DNA from: Flavobacterium flevense
GTDB taxonomy: Bacteria; Bacteroidota; Bacteroidia; Flavobacteriales; Flavobacteriaceae
Direction of reading: 5' to 3'
NCBI RefSeq assembly: GCF_900142775.1
Contig: NZ_FRCC01000002.1
Location: forward strand, 124,001 to 188,000
Length of the DNA stretch: 64,000 nucleotides
Shown here in pieces: positions 34,523 through 44,091 of the stretch. The notes below the pieces were generated by a model. That model saw only the letters and a list, made by a program, of their open reading frames with translations, was not told where the DNA came from and ran no database searches. The position numbers and the translations under genes were made by a program. The stretch's first letter is position 1; the number at the start of each line of letters is the position of its first letter.

Positions 34523-35515
34523 TTAAACCACCTCATAACCCGAATATGCATCTTGAATCTCATTCAAAACTGCAAATAATTCTTCGGGATGATCCAGAGT
34601 AACCAGTTTTTGTTTATAAGGTTTAAACGAATGAATTCCTTTAAAATAATTAGTATAATGCGGTCTGGTTTCTACAATTCCTAATCGTTCTCCTTTCCAG
34701 TCCATAGCCCAGGTCAGGTGATTGCGTACTGCTTCTACCCTATCAGCCACAGTTGGTTTTGCTAAATGCTCTCCCGTTTTAAAGTAATGTTTTATTTCGT
34801 TAAAAATCCAGGGATAGCCAATGGCAGCACGACCAATCATAATTCCGTCAATACCGTATTCATTTTTATACTGCAATGCTTTTTCAGGCGAGTCAATATC
34901 TCCGTTTCCAAAAATTGGCATGGTGATTCTTGGATTATTTTTCACTCGAGCGATGTGTGACCAATCCGAATGTCCTTTGTACATTTGGGCACGGGTTCTT
35001 GCATGAATACTTAAAGCCTGCACGCCAATATCCTGTAAACGCTCCGCCACTTCATCAATATTAATAGAACTGTCGTCCCAACCCAAACGGGTTTTTACCG
35101 TCACCGGAAGATTAGTACTATCAATAACCGCTTTAGTCAAACGCACCATCAAATCGACATCTTTCAAAACTCCGGCTCCTGCACCTTTGCAAACCACTTT
35201 TTTAACCGGACAACCAAAGTTGATATCAATTAAATCCGGATTTACCGTAGTCACAATTTTTGACGAAAGTGCCATAGCTTCTTCATCTCCACCAAAAATC
35301 TGAATTCCCACAGGTCTTTCGTAATCAAAAATATCCAGTTTCATTCGGCTTTTTATCGCGTCACGAATTAAACCTTCAGAAGAAATAAATTCAGAATACA
35401 TCATATCCGCTCCGTGCATTTTACACAAACGACGAAATGGCGGATCACTCACATCCTCCATTGGAGCCAGTAAAAGTGGAAAATCGGGTAATTCTATGTT
35501 GCCTATCTTTATCAT
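34523..35515 (-). CDS. dusB: tRNA-dihydrouridine synthase
   Basis: FMN-dependent reduction of specific uridines in tRNA D-loops. The 330-residue TIM-barrel protein shows PLLLAPMEDVSDPPFRRLC near the N-terminus, the catalytic Cys in DINFGCPVKKVVCKGAGAG, KTRLGWD, HARTRAQMYKG, and the FMN-phosphate loop GNGDIDSPEKA and MIGRAAIGYPWIF. It is assigned to the DusB type by the NifR3-like motifs; flavobacteria often carry a single Dus. A TAATTTTG box (35532-35539, minus strand) lies just upstream. Confidence 0.92.
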   Translation of the reverse strand: MIKIGNIELPDFPLLLAPMEDVSDPPFRRLCKMHGADMMYSEFISSEGLIRDAIKSRMKLDIFDYERPVGIQIFGGDEEAMALSSKIVTTVNPDLIDINFGCPVKKVVCKGAGAGVLKDVDLMVRLTKAVIDSTNLPVTVKTRLGWDDSSINIDEVAERLQDIGVQALSIHARTRAQMYKGHSDWSHIARVKNNPRITMPIFGNGDIDSPEKALQYKNEYGIDGIMIGRAAIGYPWIFNEIKHYFKTGEHLAKPTVADRVEAVRNHLTWAMDWKGERLGIVETRPHYTNYFKGIHSFKPYKQKLVTLDHPEELFAVLNEIQDAYSGYEVV

Positions 35516-35556
35516 CTTCTGAAATTTGCTGCAAAATTACGGAAATGTTCTCAAGT

Positions 35557-36324
35557 CTAAAACATTTTCTTTTCAGTGAGGTATTTCCAATAACGTTTTG
35601 GAACATGCTGTACGTGAAGTTTGGTGTTTTTTCGTTCTTTAATATTGGTATGATCAAAATATTCCCACCAAAGTTTCTGATAATTCAGTTCCGTTTCTGA
35701 AAACACCTGATTGTTTTTATCCTCTAATGATTTTATATCCAAATCCATAGAAACAATTTCAATATCCTTCAAATCATAATACACGCCGTATTTTCTGCGT
35801 AAATCATAAATCAACCATTTTTGATCCTGATAACGGTTTTTAAAATGCCGGATTATCAAGGTCAGAACATCAAAATCGGGATCAATTTTGGAAAAATAAA
35901 TTCCGTCTTTCAATTGTTCGAATCGTACAAATGCTTCCATTCGGTGTTTTTCACGACCAACACTTTTAGTAAGCTGAACAACTTGCAACACATTATCATT
36001 AGCAAAATCTTTCAGGATATTGACTTTAGGATTTTCGACCGAATAATTAATCACATTAAAAAGTATGTCTTCGATTCCTGATTTTTCAGACAAAAATGCA
36101 TAAATCAAACTTCTGACGCCATCACTTTCTAATTGCGTATTGAGTTTTTTTATAACCCGATCTGATTTTGAATTATCTGTAATAATTTCAATAGCATCGG
36201 CAAAGAGATTTTGCTGTAAATCGTCTTTTTTGATAATTTTCGGATTTGGATATTTGAATTCATAGATTTCAAAAACCGCTGTCAAAAAACCTTCAAAAGT
36301 ACTATCGTAAGAAAGTAGCGTCAT
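35557..36324 (-). CDS. DUF4130 DNA metabolism protein (TIGR03915 type)
   Basis: Member of the TIGR03915/DUF4130 family, which is nearly always encoded beside a TIGR03916 radical SAM protein, as here, and is thought to act with it on DNA. The start at MTLLSYDSTFEGFLTAVFEIYE is the conserved N-terminus; an ATG 24 bases earlier exists. The middle contains VQLTKSVGREKHRMEAFVRFEQ and the C-terminus contains NYQKLWWEYFDHTNIKERKN. The gene start overlaps the end of the radical SAM gene by 23 bases, implying translational coupling. Enzymatic activity is not known. Confidence 0.88.
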   Translation of the reverse strand: MTLLSYDSTFEGFLTAVFEIYEFKYPNPKIIKKDDLQQNLFADAIEIITDNSKSDRVIKKLNTQLESDGVRSLIYAFLSEKSGIEDILFNVINYSVENPKVNILKDFANDNVLQVVQLTKSVGREKHRMEAFVRFEQLKDGIYFSKIDPDFDVLTLIIRHFKNRYQDQKWLIYDLRRKYGVYYDLKDIEIVSMDLDIKSLEDKNNQVFSETELNYQKLWWEYFDHTNIKERKNTKLHVQHVPKRYWKYLTEKKMF

Positions 36325-37582
36325 TGAGTAGCGATAATTGGTTATCAAACGGTTTTTCGAATTTAGATTTCATATCCGTCAGAATAATTTCCTTTAAATT
36401 CAACGCATTCAGGAATTTTAAATGCGTATTTTCATTACTCACCGAAATAAAATATCGGGCTCGGTTTACAGCAACTCCAATCTTCTTTAGATGTTCCATC
36501 GTCAGATTTTGAAATCGTCTGGCATGAACAATTTTGTGTGCCGATTTTACTCCGATTCCCGGAACCCGAAGAATCATTTCCAAAGGTGCATTTTGAATAA
36601 TTACCGGAAACTGAGTGATGTTTCGTAAAGCCCAACCCATTTTAGGGTCGACATCTAAATCCAGAAACGGATTGTCTTTTTCCAGAATTTCATTGGCTTT
36701 AAAGCAATAAAACCGCATCAGCCAATCGGCCTGATACAATCTGTTTTCACGAATTAACGGAACCTGAGTGCCTATTGCCGGCAATCGGGTATCATTAGAA
36801 ATGGGAACATAACCGGAATAATACACCCGTTTCATATTGAAATTAGTATAGAAATGATTGGCAACATGAATAATTTGAAAATCATTTTCCTGTGTGGCTC
36901 CCACAATCACCTGAGTGCTTTGTCCTGCCGGAGCAAATTTTGGTGTGCTTTTAAATTTTTTCTTTTCTTCTTTATACTGAATCAGCTCATTTTTTACAAA
37001 ACGCATTGGGTTAATCATGTCCTGATGATTTTTATCCGGTGCCAGTAATTTCAAACCAGATTCTGTGGGGATTTCTAAATTCATACTTAGTCTGTCAGCA
37101 TATAATCCGGCTTCGCGCATTAAATCATCAGATGCTCCGGGAATACTTTTCAGGTGAATGTATCCGTTAAAGTTATGTTCCAAACGTAGTTTTTTGGCAA
37201 CACGCACCAAACGTTCCATGGTGTAATCGGCATTTTTAAAAATTCCGGAACTTAAAAACAAACCCTCAATATAATTTCTTCTGTAAAAATTGATGGTTAA
37301 ATCGACCACTTCTTCAACGGTAAAAGCAGCCCGCTCAATGTCGTTACTTTTTCTTGTAACGCAATAAGCACAATCATAAATACAGAAATTAGTCAGCAAA
37401 ATTTTCAACAACGAAACACATCGGCCATCCTCCGTATAAGTATGGCAAATTCCCGAGGCCGAGGAATCACCCAGACCCTTGTTACTATTTTTACGATTTC
37501 CTCCACTGGAAGAGCAGGACACATCATATTTAGCTGCATCTGCAAGGATTTCCAGTTTGTCTTTTAGTCTATCGTAATTCAC
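36302..37582 (-). CDS. Putative DNA modification/repair radical SAM protein (TIGR03916 type)
   Basis: Predicted [4Fe-4S] radical S-adenosylmethionine enzyme acting on nucleic acid. The cluster motif is CIYDCAYC (CX3CX2C, about residue 67) and is preceded by further Cys in ICHTYTEDGRC. The middle includes the family segment FAPAGQSTQVIVGATQENDF. The C-terminus has a helix-hairpin-helix motif LRVPGIGVKSAHKIVHARR, which supports DNA binding. The 426-residue length is typical. It overlaps the downstream DUF4130 gene. The pair is widespread but its substrate is not established. A TAAATTTG box lies at 37605-37612 on the minus strand. Confidence 0.9.
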   Translation of the reverse strand: MNYDRLKDKLEILADAAKYDVSCSSSGGNRKNSNKGLGDSSASGICHTYTEDGRCVSLLKILLTNFCIYDCAYCVTRKSNDIERAAFTVEEVVDLTINFYRRNYIEGLFLSSGIFKNADYTMERLVRVAKKLRLEHNFNGYIHLKSIPGASDDLMREAGLYADRLSMNLEIPTESGLKLLAPDKNHQDMINPMRFVKNELIQYKEEKKKFKSTPKFAPAGQSTQVIVGATQENDFQIIHVANHFYTNFNMKRVYYSGYVPISNDTRLPAIGTQVPLIRENRLYQADWLMRFYCFKANEILEKDNPFLDLDVDPKMGWALRNITQFPVIIQNAPLEMILRVPGIGVKSAHKIVHARRFQNLTMEHLKKIGVAVNRARYFISVSNENTHLKFLNALNLKEIILTDMKSKFEKPFDNQLSLLNDATFLR

Positions 37583-37717
37583 TTATTTTAGATTTTAGGG
37601 GTAACAAATTTAGCGATAAAAACACATCTTTTTTTACACTTTCAAACATTTATGATTTGTTTAATCTTTGCTATTTAGAGCTTAAAATATTAATTAAAAA
37701 TGTTAAAAACTTTGAAC

Positions 37718-37725
37718 TATATTTG
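37718..37725 (+). promoter_or_regulatory. -7 box upstream of lepA
   Basis: TATATTTG lies 50 bases before the lepA ATG in an AT-rich gap. No -33 TTG is found at standard distance. Confidence 0.45.
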
Positions 37726-37775
37726 CATATTGAAATGCTGATGTATATTGGCTATAAATTGATGGATTTACGAAG

Positions 37776-39572
37776 ATGAAACACATAAGAAATTTTTGCA
37801 TTATTGCTCATATTGACCACGGAAAAAGTACTTTGGCTGACCGATTATTAGGAGCAACTCAAACCGTTACAGCCCGTGAAGAAAAAGCGCAGTTGCTGGA
37901 CAACATGGATCTGGAACGTGAACGCGGGATCACCATTAAGAGCCACGCGATTCAAATGGAATACAAATACAAAGGCGAAGAATACATTCTGAACCTGATT
38001 GACACTCCCGGACACGTAGATTTCTCTTATGAAGTTTCCCGTTCTATTGCCGCTTGTGAAGGGGCACTTTTAATTGTAGATGCCGCACAAAGTATCCAGG
38101 CACAAACGATTTCGAACTTATATTTAGCTTTAGAAAACGATCTGGAAATTATTCCGGTGTTAAACAAAGTAGATTTACCATCAGCTAATCCGGAAGAGGT
38201 AAGCGATGATATTATTGATTTATTAGGTTGTAAACTGGAAGATATTATTCATGCTTCCGGAAAAACAGGTTTTGGTGTTGAAAATATTTTATCAGCTATT
38301 ATCGAAAAAATCCCAGCTCCAAAAGGGAATAAAGAAGAACCACTACAAGCTTTGATTTTTGATTCTCATTACAATCCATTCCGTGGAATTGAAGTTATTT
38401 TCCGTGTGGTGAATGGTGAAATCAAAAAAGGGCAAAAGATTAAATTCATGGCTACCAATAATGAATATTTTGCTGATGAAGTAGGAACATTGAAATTAAA
38501 TCAGGTTCCTAAAAATGTGATTTCAACTGGGGATGTTGGTTACCTGATTTCGGGAATTAAAGAAGCCAAAGAAGTAAAAGTGGGTGACACGATTACTGAT
38601 GCCAAAACACCAACAACCAATATGATTACCGGTTTTGAGGACGTAAAACCGATGGTATTTGCCGGAATTTATCCCGTTGATACCGAAGATTATGAAGATT
38701 TGCGTTCGTCTATGGAAAAATTACAACTGAACGATGCTTCACTTGTATTTACTCCTGAAAGTTCGGCAGCTTTAGGTTTTGGTTTCCGATGCGGATTCTT
38801 AGGAATGTTGCACATGGAAATTATTCAGGAGCGTTTAGAGCGTGAGTTTGACATGACCGTAATTACTACGGTTCCTAACGTTTCTTATCATGCGTTTACC
38901 AAAAAAGAACCGGACACCATTTTAATTGTAAACAATCCTTCTGACTTGCCGGAACCATCCAAACTGGACAGAGTTGAAGAACCATATATTAAAGCTACTA
39001 TCATTACCAAATCTGATTTCGTAGGTAACGTAATGAGTTTATGTATCGAAAAACGTGGTTTGATTACTAACCAAACCTATTTGACAACGGAAAGAGTAGA
39101 ATTGAATTTTGATATGCCATTGGCCGAAATTGTATTTGATTTCTACGATCGTTTGAAAACGGTTTCTAAAGGTTATGCCTCTTTTGATTATACACCAATA
39201 GGAATGCGTACATCAAAATTAGTAAAACTGGACGTTTTATTAAACGGACAAAATGTAGATGCGCTTTCTGCTTTGATTCACGAGGACAATGCCTATCATA
39301 TTGGTAAAAAAATGACCGAAAAATTGCGTGAATTGATTCCGAGACAACAATTTGATATTCCAATTCAAGCAGCAATTGGAGCAAAAATCATCGCTCGTGA
39401 AACGATAAAAGCCTTACGTAAAGACGTTACCGCCAAATGTTACGGAGGAGATATTTCCCGTAAACGTAAATTATTAGAAAAACAGAAAAAAGGTAAAAAA
39501 CGTATGCGCCAAGTAGGAAATGTAGAAATTCCACAAGAAGCGTTTATGGCTGTTTTGAAATTGAATGACTAA
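37776..39572 (+). CDS. lepA: Elongation factor 4 (LepA)
   Basis: Ribosome-dependent translational GTPase implicated in back-translocation and in 30S biogenesis. The 598-residue protein has the G1 motif AHIDHGKST (about residue 10), DTPGHVDF, and NKVDLP. The domain II/III segments follow, then the LepA-specific C-terminal domain ending [21 protein letters not shown]. Length and order match the family exactly. Single gene. Confidence 0.98.
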   Translation: MKHIRNFCIIAHIDHGKSTLADRLLGATQTVTAREEKAQLLDNMDLERERGITIKSHAIQMEYKYKGEEYILNLIDTPGHVDFSYEVSRSIAACEGALLIVDAAQSIQAQTISNLYLALENDLEIIPVLNKVDLPSANPEEVSDDIIDLLGCKLEDIIHASGKTGFGVENILSAIIEKIPAPKGNKEEPLQALIFDSHYNPFRGIEVIFRVVNGEIKKGQKIKFMATNNEYFADEVGTLKLNQVPKNVISTGDVGYLISGIKEAKEVKVGDTITDAKTPTTNMITGFEDVKPMVFAGIYPVDTEDYEDLRSSMEKLQLNDASLVFTPESSAALGFGFRCGFLGMLHMEIIQERLEREFDMTVITTVPNVSYHAFTKKEPDTILIVNNPSDLPEPSKLDRVEEPYIKATIITKSDFVGNVMSLCIEKRGLITNQTYLTTERVELNFDMPLAEIVFDFYDRLKTVSKGYASFDYTPIGMRTSKLVKLDVLLNGQNVDALSALIHEDNAYHIGKKMTEKLRELIPRQQFDIPIQAAIGAKIIARETIKALRKDVTAKCYGGDISRKRKLLEKQKKGKKRMRQVGNVEIPQEAFMAVLKLND

Positions 39573-39649
39573 TCTTTTTTTTAGAAAATAGAAGAAAGAG
39601 CAAAGAATATAGAGGAAACCTGATGATGAAAATTGTCAGGTTTTTTTGT

Positions 39650-39677
39650 TTGCTACAATTTGTTTTCACTAACTTTG
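39650..39677 (+). promoter_or_regulatory. Promoter of the toxin-antitoxin pair
   Basis: TTG (39650-39652), a 17-base spacer, and TAACTTTG (39670-39677), ending 5 bases before the antitoxin ATG at 39683. The predicted transcript would have almost no leader. Confidence 0.65.
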
Positions 39678-39682
39678 TTATT

Positions 39683-39904
39683 ATGGAAACCATCAAATTA
39701 AATATTGATTTAAGTGTCAATCAATTGATTGAAGCCGTTAAGCAACTTTCACCTAAAGACCGATTGAAAGTTAATGATGCTATCTGGAATGAAGATATTG
39801 AAATTCCTGTTGAGCATCAACAAATTGTTTTGGAGCGAATGGCAAAAGCTAAGACTAATCCAGAGCGTCTTTTGGATTGGGATGAAGTATCTAAAACCAT
39901 TTAA
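39683..39904 (+). CDS. Addiction-module antitoxin component
   Basis: About 73 residues starting METIKLNIDLSVNQLIEAVKQL. The LSPKDRLKVNDAIWN segment and C-terminal RLLDWDEV are typical of the short 'putative addiction module component' antitoxins found with RelE/ParE toxins. The start is placed here rather than 60 bases upstream because the -7 box lies in between. It is followed after 4 bases by the toxin gene. Expected to bind and neutralise the toxin and to repress the operon. Confidence 0.82.
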   Translation: METIKLNIDLSVNQLIEAVKQLSPKDRLKVNDAIWNEDIEIPVEHQQIVLERMAKAKTNPERLLDWDEVSKTI

Positions 39905-39908
39905 ATAA

Positions 39909-40214
39909 TTGAGTTATCATTTAAAAATAGATGAAGATGCATTCAAAGACATTCAAGAAACTTCTGAATGGTATGAATTTCAATTGAAAGGTTTAGGTTT
40001 ACGCTATAAAACACAAACCAAGAAACAAATAAATACTTTAAAAAAAGATCCCTATCTCTTTTCTATAAAATACAATACTATTCGTTGTCGAAAGATTGAA
40101 AAATTTCCTTTTCTCATTCATTATGAAATTAACGAAGAAAATAAAACAGTAACGATTTTTGCTGTCTTTCATACTTCAAGAAATCCAGAAATTTGGAAAA
40201 GAAACAATAAGTAA
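39909..40214 (+). CDS. RelE/ParE-family toxin
   Basis: A 101-residue toxin of the RelE/ParE superfamily. It shows the helix region FKDIQETSEWYEFQLKGLGLRYK, the strand YNTIRCRKIEKFPFLIHYEI, and the C-terminal IFAVFHTSRNPEIW. These match the plasmid-stabilisation (ParE-like) group better than mRNA-cleaving RelE, but the mode of action cannot be fixed from sequence. Translation starts at a TTG four bases after the antitoxin stop codon, which may keep its expression below that of the antitoxin. Confidence 0.85.
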   Translation: MSYHLKIDEDAFKDIQETSEWYEFQLKGLGLRYKTQTKKQINTLKKDPYLFSIKYNTIRCRKIEKFPFLIHYEINEENKTVTIFAVFHTSRNPEIWKRNNK

Positions 40215-40287
40215 AGTTATTCTGTTTTCTATTTTTGAAATGTATCTTAGCCTCTCAAAATCTTAGTAACTCAGAAACTTCAAAAAA

Positions 40288-41244
40288 ATGGACGAAACCC
40301 CAAAACGATTTGACCGTATTGTTGCCATTCTTATTCAATTACAATCCAAAAAAATTGTAAAAGCACAGGAATTGGCGAATCGGTTTGAGGTAAGTTTACG
40401 CACTATTTATCGTGACATCCGCACGCTGGAAGCTTCGGGAGTTCCTATTTACAGTGAAGCTGGTGTGGGTTATGCTTTGATGGACGGCTATCGGCTGCCG
40501 CCTGTTATGTTTACGCGGGAAGAAGCCAGCAGTTTTATTGCTGCCGAAAAATTAATGCAGAAATTCACTGATGAAACCCTGGGAAATCACTATGCTTCGG
40601 CAATGTACAAACTTAAAGCAGTACTGAGAAGCGATGATAAAGACTGGGTTTCCAGCATTGAATCGAATGTCTTAATACAGTCGTCGGAGAAACTTTTTAA
40701 CGAGAAATCACCCGATACTTTAGCAGTTCTTTTTGAAAGTATCGCTGAAAAAAAGCAAGTTATCCTTTCTTATGAAGCCATTCAATCAGACGGAATTACG
40801 GTGCGCCATATTGAGCCTGTGGGGATTTTTCATGAGAACAACAATTGGTACATGCTTGGTTATTGTCATTTGCGAAAGGATTATCGTCAGTTTCGGGCTG
40901 ATCGGGTTCACGGAATAAAGAAAACAGAAATTCCGTTTTCGACAGAACACAATGCTTTAGAATCTTATTTGGATAAAAGCAAAAATATTTCAACTATAAA
41001 AATTCGCATTTTGGTAGAGAAAAAAATTGCTCAGTATCTAACCCATGAACGAAAATATTATGGTTTTGTTGATGAACAAAAAATAGGCGATAAAATAGAA
41101 ATGACTTTCATGTCCTGTGATTCATTAGAAGGATTCTCTCGCTGGTACTTGATGTTTGGTGATTATGCCACAATACTGGAACCGGAAAGATTAAAAACCA
41201 AAGTTTTGGAATTATTGGAAATAAACAAACAACGCCTTTTATAA
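40288..41244 (+). CDS. HTH-11/WYL-domain transcriptional regulator (YafY-like)
   Basis: DNA-binding regulator of 318 residues. The N-terminal winged helix (FDRIVAILIQLQSKKIVKAQELANRFEVSLRTIYRDIRTLE) is the DeoR-like HTH_11 domain. A WYL domain follows at about residues 145-230 (VRHIEPVGIFHENNNWYMLGYC, then YRQFRADRVHGIK), then the WCX tail. WYL proteins sense ligands and often control stress or nucleic-acid-related genes. It stands alone next to the DinB gene on the opposite strand. Confidence 0.92.
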   Translation: MDETPKRFDRIVAILIQLQSKKIVKAQELANRFEVSLRTIYRDIRTLEASGVPIYSEAGVGYALMDGYRLPPVMFTREEASSFIAAEKLMQKFTDETLGNHYASAMYKLKAVLRSDDKDWVSSIESNVLIQSSEKLFNEKSPDTLAVLFESIAEKKQVILSYEAIQSDGITVRHIEPVGIFHENNNWYMLGYCHLRKDYRQFRADRVHGIKKTEIPFSTEHNALESYLDKSKNISTIKIRILVEKKIAQYLTHERKYYGFVDEQKIGDKIEMTFMSCDSLEGFSRWYLMFGDYATILEPERLKTKVLELLEINKQRLL

Positions 41245-41348
41245 AAACCTTATTTATATTTATAAACCATTAAGAAATCAAGAGAATGAAACTACATCCA
41301 TCTTAATTTCTCAATGGCGAAATTAATACTAAACGGCAAATTCAATTT

Positions 41349-41828
41349 TTATCTTTCCCAGAAAAAAGGAGGTTCGATGCCTAATGCTCTTAGATAAACA
41401 TAGCCCTGACCACGATGGTGCACTTCATTATCTATAAAATACAGAATGTTCTGAATGATTGGAAATTCATATTGGCCAAACAAATTAAAGGTTTCATTGA
41501 AATCTTCAATTGATAATTGCTCCCAATATTTATTAATTTCGGCAGTCGCTTCATCCCATTTTTCCAGATATTGTGCTTTGAAAATTAATTTTTCGGTTCC
41601 TTCCGTGTAGGGTTGAACATCCCGATTTACAATTCCTTTCATAGCAGGCGCGCCAATAGCCAGAAGCTCATCTGCCAATTTTGAAAAAGGGCGCATTCCG
41701 CCAATTGAAAATTCGAAGAAATCTTTCTCCGGAAATAATTCAATCACACGACGTGTTAAAGCGCGGTGTCCTTGCCAGTGTTGCAATAAATCTTCAGGAG
41801 TAATTACTTGTGCAGCTAATGTTTTCAT
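41349..41828 (-). CDS. DinB-family protein
   Basis: Member of the DinB/YfiT-like four-helix metal-binding family, many of which are thiol or glutathione-type transferases of unknown substrate. The 159-residue protein has possible metal-binding His in the N-terminal HWQGHRALTRRVIELFP region, and the late HHRGQGYVYLRALGIEPP motif, which is diagnostic. It is convergent with the WYL regulator gene and lies next to pfkB; regulation by the WYL protein is possible but not shown. Confidence 0.85.
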   Translation of the reverse strand: MKTLAAQVITPEDLLQHWQGHRALTRRVIELFPEKDFFEFSIGGMRPFSKLADELLAIGAPAMKGIVNRDVQPYTEGTEKLIFKAQYLEKWDEATAEINKYWEQLSIEDFNETFNLFGQYEFPIIQNILYFIDNEVHHRGQGYVYLRALGIEPPFFWER

Positions 41829-41902
41829 AATTTTAAAGTTTTAATTTTTTTACTTCTTCAAAATTAGATACGGCTGGTGACAACAGTTTGTCAGTAGTAA
41901 TT

Positions 41903-42826
41903 TTATTTTTTTTCTAACCACTCAAATAATCGTTTGGCATCGGCTTGTTTAAACAATTGCGTCCCTTCATTCATCGTAGCTGCCGAACCACAAGCCACAC
42001 CCCAGCGAATCACTTCTTTTAGACTTTTATTTTGAGATAAGGCCCAGACCATACCACCTACCATACTATCTCCTGCTCCTACCGTACTTTTCTTGGCCAC
42101 ATTAGGTGCAGGAACATGCTCGTAACTGTCTTTTGTAACCAAAGCCGCTCCTTGCGGACCTAGTGAAACCACTACAATTTCGGCTCCGCCATCAGCAATG
42201 ATTTGTTTTGCGGCATCATCAATTTCATTTAATTCTAATCGTTCCCGTCCTATTAGTCGGGCTAATTCGCCCACATTTGGCTTAATTAAGTAAACCCCGG
42301 TTTTTAAAACTTTTTTCAAGGCTTCGCCCGAAGTATCAACAATTAATTTAGCCTTGGTAATCTTAGCAATTTCCGGGTAGAAATCATCTGACAATCCTTC
42401 GTTTAGACTTCCGCTTAAGACTAAAAACTGAGTATCTAAATTGGAAACCAAATCCAATATCTTTTGCGATTCTTCAGACGAAATTTTACCACCCGGAAAA
42501 CCAAAACGGTATTGCGAATTAGTATTATCATCAACGGCAATAAAGTTCTCTCTGGTCCAGGCTTCGACTTCAATAGTTTTAGATTCGATTCCTTCTTTAC
42601 TAATCAGTTCTTCAAGTAATTTACCTGTAAAACCTCCAGCTGTAAAGAGTGCCAGAGAAGTTCCGCCTAATCTTGAAATAGCTTTTGAAACGTTAATTCC
42701 GCCACCTCCCGCATCATATCGGGGCGCTTCACATCTTATTTTCTGTTCCGGAACTAAACCTTTTAAATGCGTACTTTTATCAATTGCCGGATTAACTGTC
42801 AGGGTAACTATGTTTAATGATTTCAT
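41903..42826 (-). CDS. pfkB: PfkB-type 6-phosphofructokinase (Pfk-2 like)
   Basis: Ribokinase-fold kinase expected to phosphorylate fructose 6-phosphate. The 307-residue sequence follows E. coli Pfk-2 closely along its length. Shared elements are the N-terminal LTVNPAIDKSTHL, the YDAGGGGINVSKAI substrate loop, RENFIAVDD, the KPNVGEL segment, the ATP region VVSLGPQGA, and the catalytic STVGAGDSMVGG with the active-site Asp. Other substrates (tagatose 6-phosphate, fructose 1-phosphate) cannot be excluded. It is divergent from thiL. Confidence 0.87.
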   Translation of the reverse strand: MKSLNIVTLTVNPAIDKSTHLKGLVPEQKIRCEAPRYDAGGGGINVSKAISRLGGTSLALFTAGGFTGKLLEELISKEGIESKTIEVEAWTRENFIAVDDNTNSQYRFGFPGGKISSEESQKILDLVSNLDTQFLVLSGSLNEGLSDDFYPEIAKITKAKLIVDTSGEALKKVLKTGVYLIKPNVGELARLIGRERLELNEIDDAAKQIIADGGAEIVVVSLGPQGAALVTKDSYEHVPAPNVAKKSTVGAGDSMVGGMVWALSQNKSLKEVIRWGVACGSAATMNEGTQLFKQADAKRLFEWLEKK

Positions 42827-42927
42827 TTTTTTCTACTTTTAATTGAACTTAAAGATGCAAAAAAATAGCTTATTATTCACTATTTAAAGCAACTCAAATA
42901 CTGGATTTTTTTAATTAGTCAAAACCT

Positions 42928-42958
42928 TTGTTCCCGAAGCTTCGGGGTTGTATCTTTG
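42928..42958 (+). promoter_or_regulatory. Promoter of thiL
   Basis: TTG (42928-42930), a 20-base spacer, and TATCTTTG (42951-42958). The ATG follows 20 bases later. The spacer contains the palindrome cccgaagcttcggg (42933-42946), a possible operator. Confidence 0.7.
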
Positions 42959-42978
42959 TGTCTTAGAAATTTACAACT

Positions 42979-44025
42979 ATGATTGAAGATAAAAACCCAC
43001 AACGTACAAGCATTGCTCAATTGGGCGAATTTGGATTGATAGACCATTTGACTAAAAATTTTGAAATCAATCAGGCTTCTACCTTAAAAGGAATTGGCGA
43101 CGACGCAGCTGTTTTGGATTTCAAAGACAAAAAAGTGGTTATTTCTACTGATATTATGGTCGAAGGCGTTCATTTTGACCTGGCTTATATGCCGTTGAAA
43201 CATTTGGGCTACAAAGCTGTTGTTTCAAATGTATCCGACATTTGCGCCATGAATGCTAAAGCAACTCAGATAACTGTTTCTATTGCTGTATCAAATCGTT
43301 TTCCTCTGGAAGCCTTAGAAGAATTATTTCACGGAATTACACTTGCTGCCAATGAGTACAAAGTAGATGTTATTGGTGGCGACACGACTTCTTCTCAAAA
43401 AGGATTAATCATCAGTATTACTGTTTTAGGAGAAGCTGATGAAGAAGAAATAGTATATCGAAACGGAGCAAAATCTACTGATTTATTAGTAGTAACGGGT
43501 GATATTGGTGCCGCTTATATGGGATTGCAGGTTTTGGAAAGAGAGAAACAAGTTTTCCAGGTTAATCCAAATTCGCAACCTGATTTAGAATTATACACGT
43601 ATTTAATTGAACGCCAGTTAAAACCCGAAGCACGAAAAGATGTTCGTACTTTATTACATGCTTTAGAGATAAAACCAACCTCGATGATTGATATTTCAGA
43701 CGGATTATCATCAGAGATTATCCATTTGTGCAAACAATCGAAAGTAGGTTGTAATTTATACGAAGACAAATTGCCTCTTGATCCGCAATTTATCAATGTT
43801 TGCGAAGAATTTAATATTGACAGCACAACAGTTGCCATCAATGGTGGCGAAGATTATGAATTATTATTCACGATTGCAATTGATGATTTTGATAAAATTA
43901 AGGGGAATCCAAATTTCTCCATTATTGGACACATGACCGAAGAAAGTGAAGGAATTCATTTGGTCACACGTGCCAACACTAAGATTCCATTAAAAGCCAG
44001 AGGCTGGAATGCATTAAGTGAATAA
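42979..44025 (+). CDS. thiL: Thiamine-monophosphate kinase
   Basis: ATP-dependent formation of thiamine pyrophosphate from thiamine monophosphate. The 348-residue protein has the PurM/ThiL fold: GEFGLIDHL near the N-terminus, GIGDDAAVL, the metal-binding STDIMVEGVHFD, VSNVSDICAMNA, GGDTTSS, and the C-terminal MIDISDGLSSEI and NGGEDYELLFT. No TPP-riboswitch-like leader is visible in the short upstream region. Single gene; a bidirectional terminator follows. Confidence 0.95.
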   Translation: MIEDKNPQRTSIAQLGEFGLIDHLTKNFEINQASTLKGIGDDAAVLDFKDKKVVISTDIMVEGVHFDLAYMPLKHLGYKAVVSNVSDICAMNAKATQITVSIAVSNRFPLEALEELFHGITLAANEYKVDVIGGDTTSSQKGLIISITVLGEADEEEIVYRNGAKSTDLLVVTGDIGAAYMGLQVLEREKQVFQVNPNSQPDLELYTYLIERQLKPEARKDVRTLLHALEIKPTSMIDISDGLSSEIIHLCKQSKVGCNLYEDKLPLDPQFINVCEEFNIDSTTVAINGGEDYELLFTIAIDDFDKIKGNPNFSIIGHMTEESEGIHLVTRANTKIPLKARGWNALSE

Positions 44026-44034
44026 TAAAAACAG

Positions 44035-44071
44035 AAAACGCAAATCCAAATAAATTTTGAATTTGCGTTTT
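44035..44071. terminator. Bidirectional terminator between thiL and the response regulator
   Basis: Arms aaaacgcaaat (44035-44045) and atttgcgtttt (44061-44071) form a perfect 11-bp stem, extended by an internal partial stem. T-runs lie on both sides. Serves two convergent genes. Confidence 0.85.
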
Positions 44072-44091
44072 TCTTTTTTAATAATAAGATT

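Noticed and set aside
42840..42978. TPP riboswitch before thiL
   Set aside because: No conserved TPP-aptamer segments are visible, and the promoter lies close to the start codon.
43000..44025. Selenophosphate synthetase (selD) as identity of the gene at 42979
   Set aside because: The N-terminus lacks the Cys/Sec-rich SelD motif, and the GDDAAVL, STDIMVEGVHFD and GGEDYELLFT motifs match ThiL.
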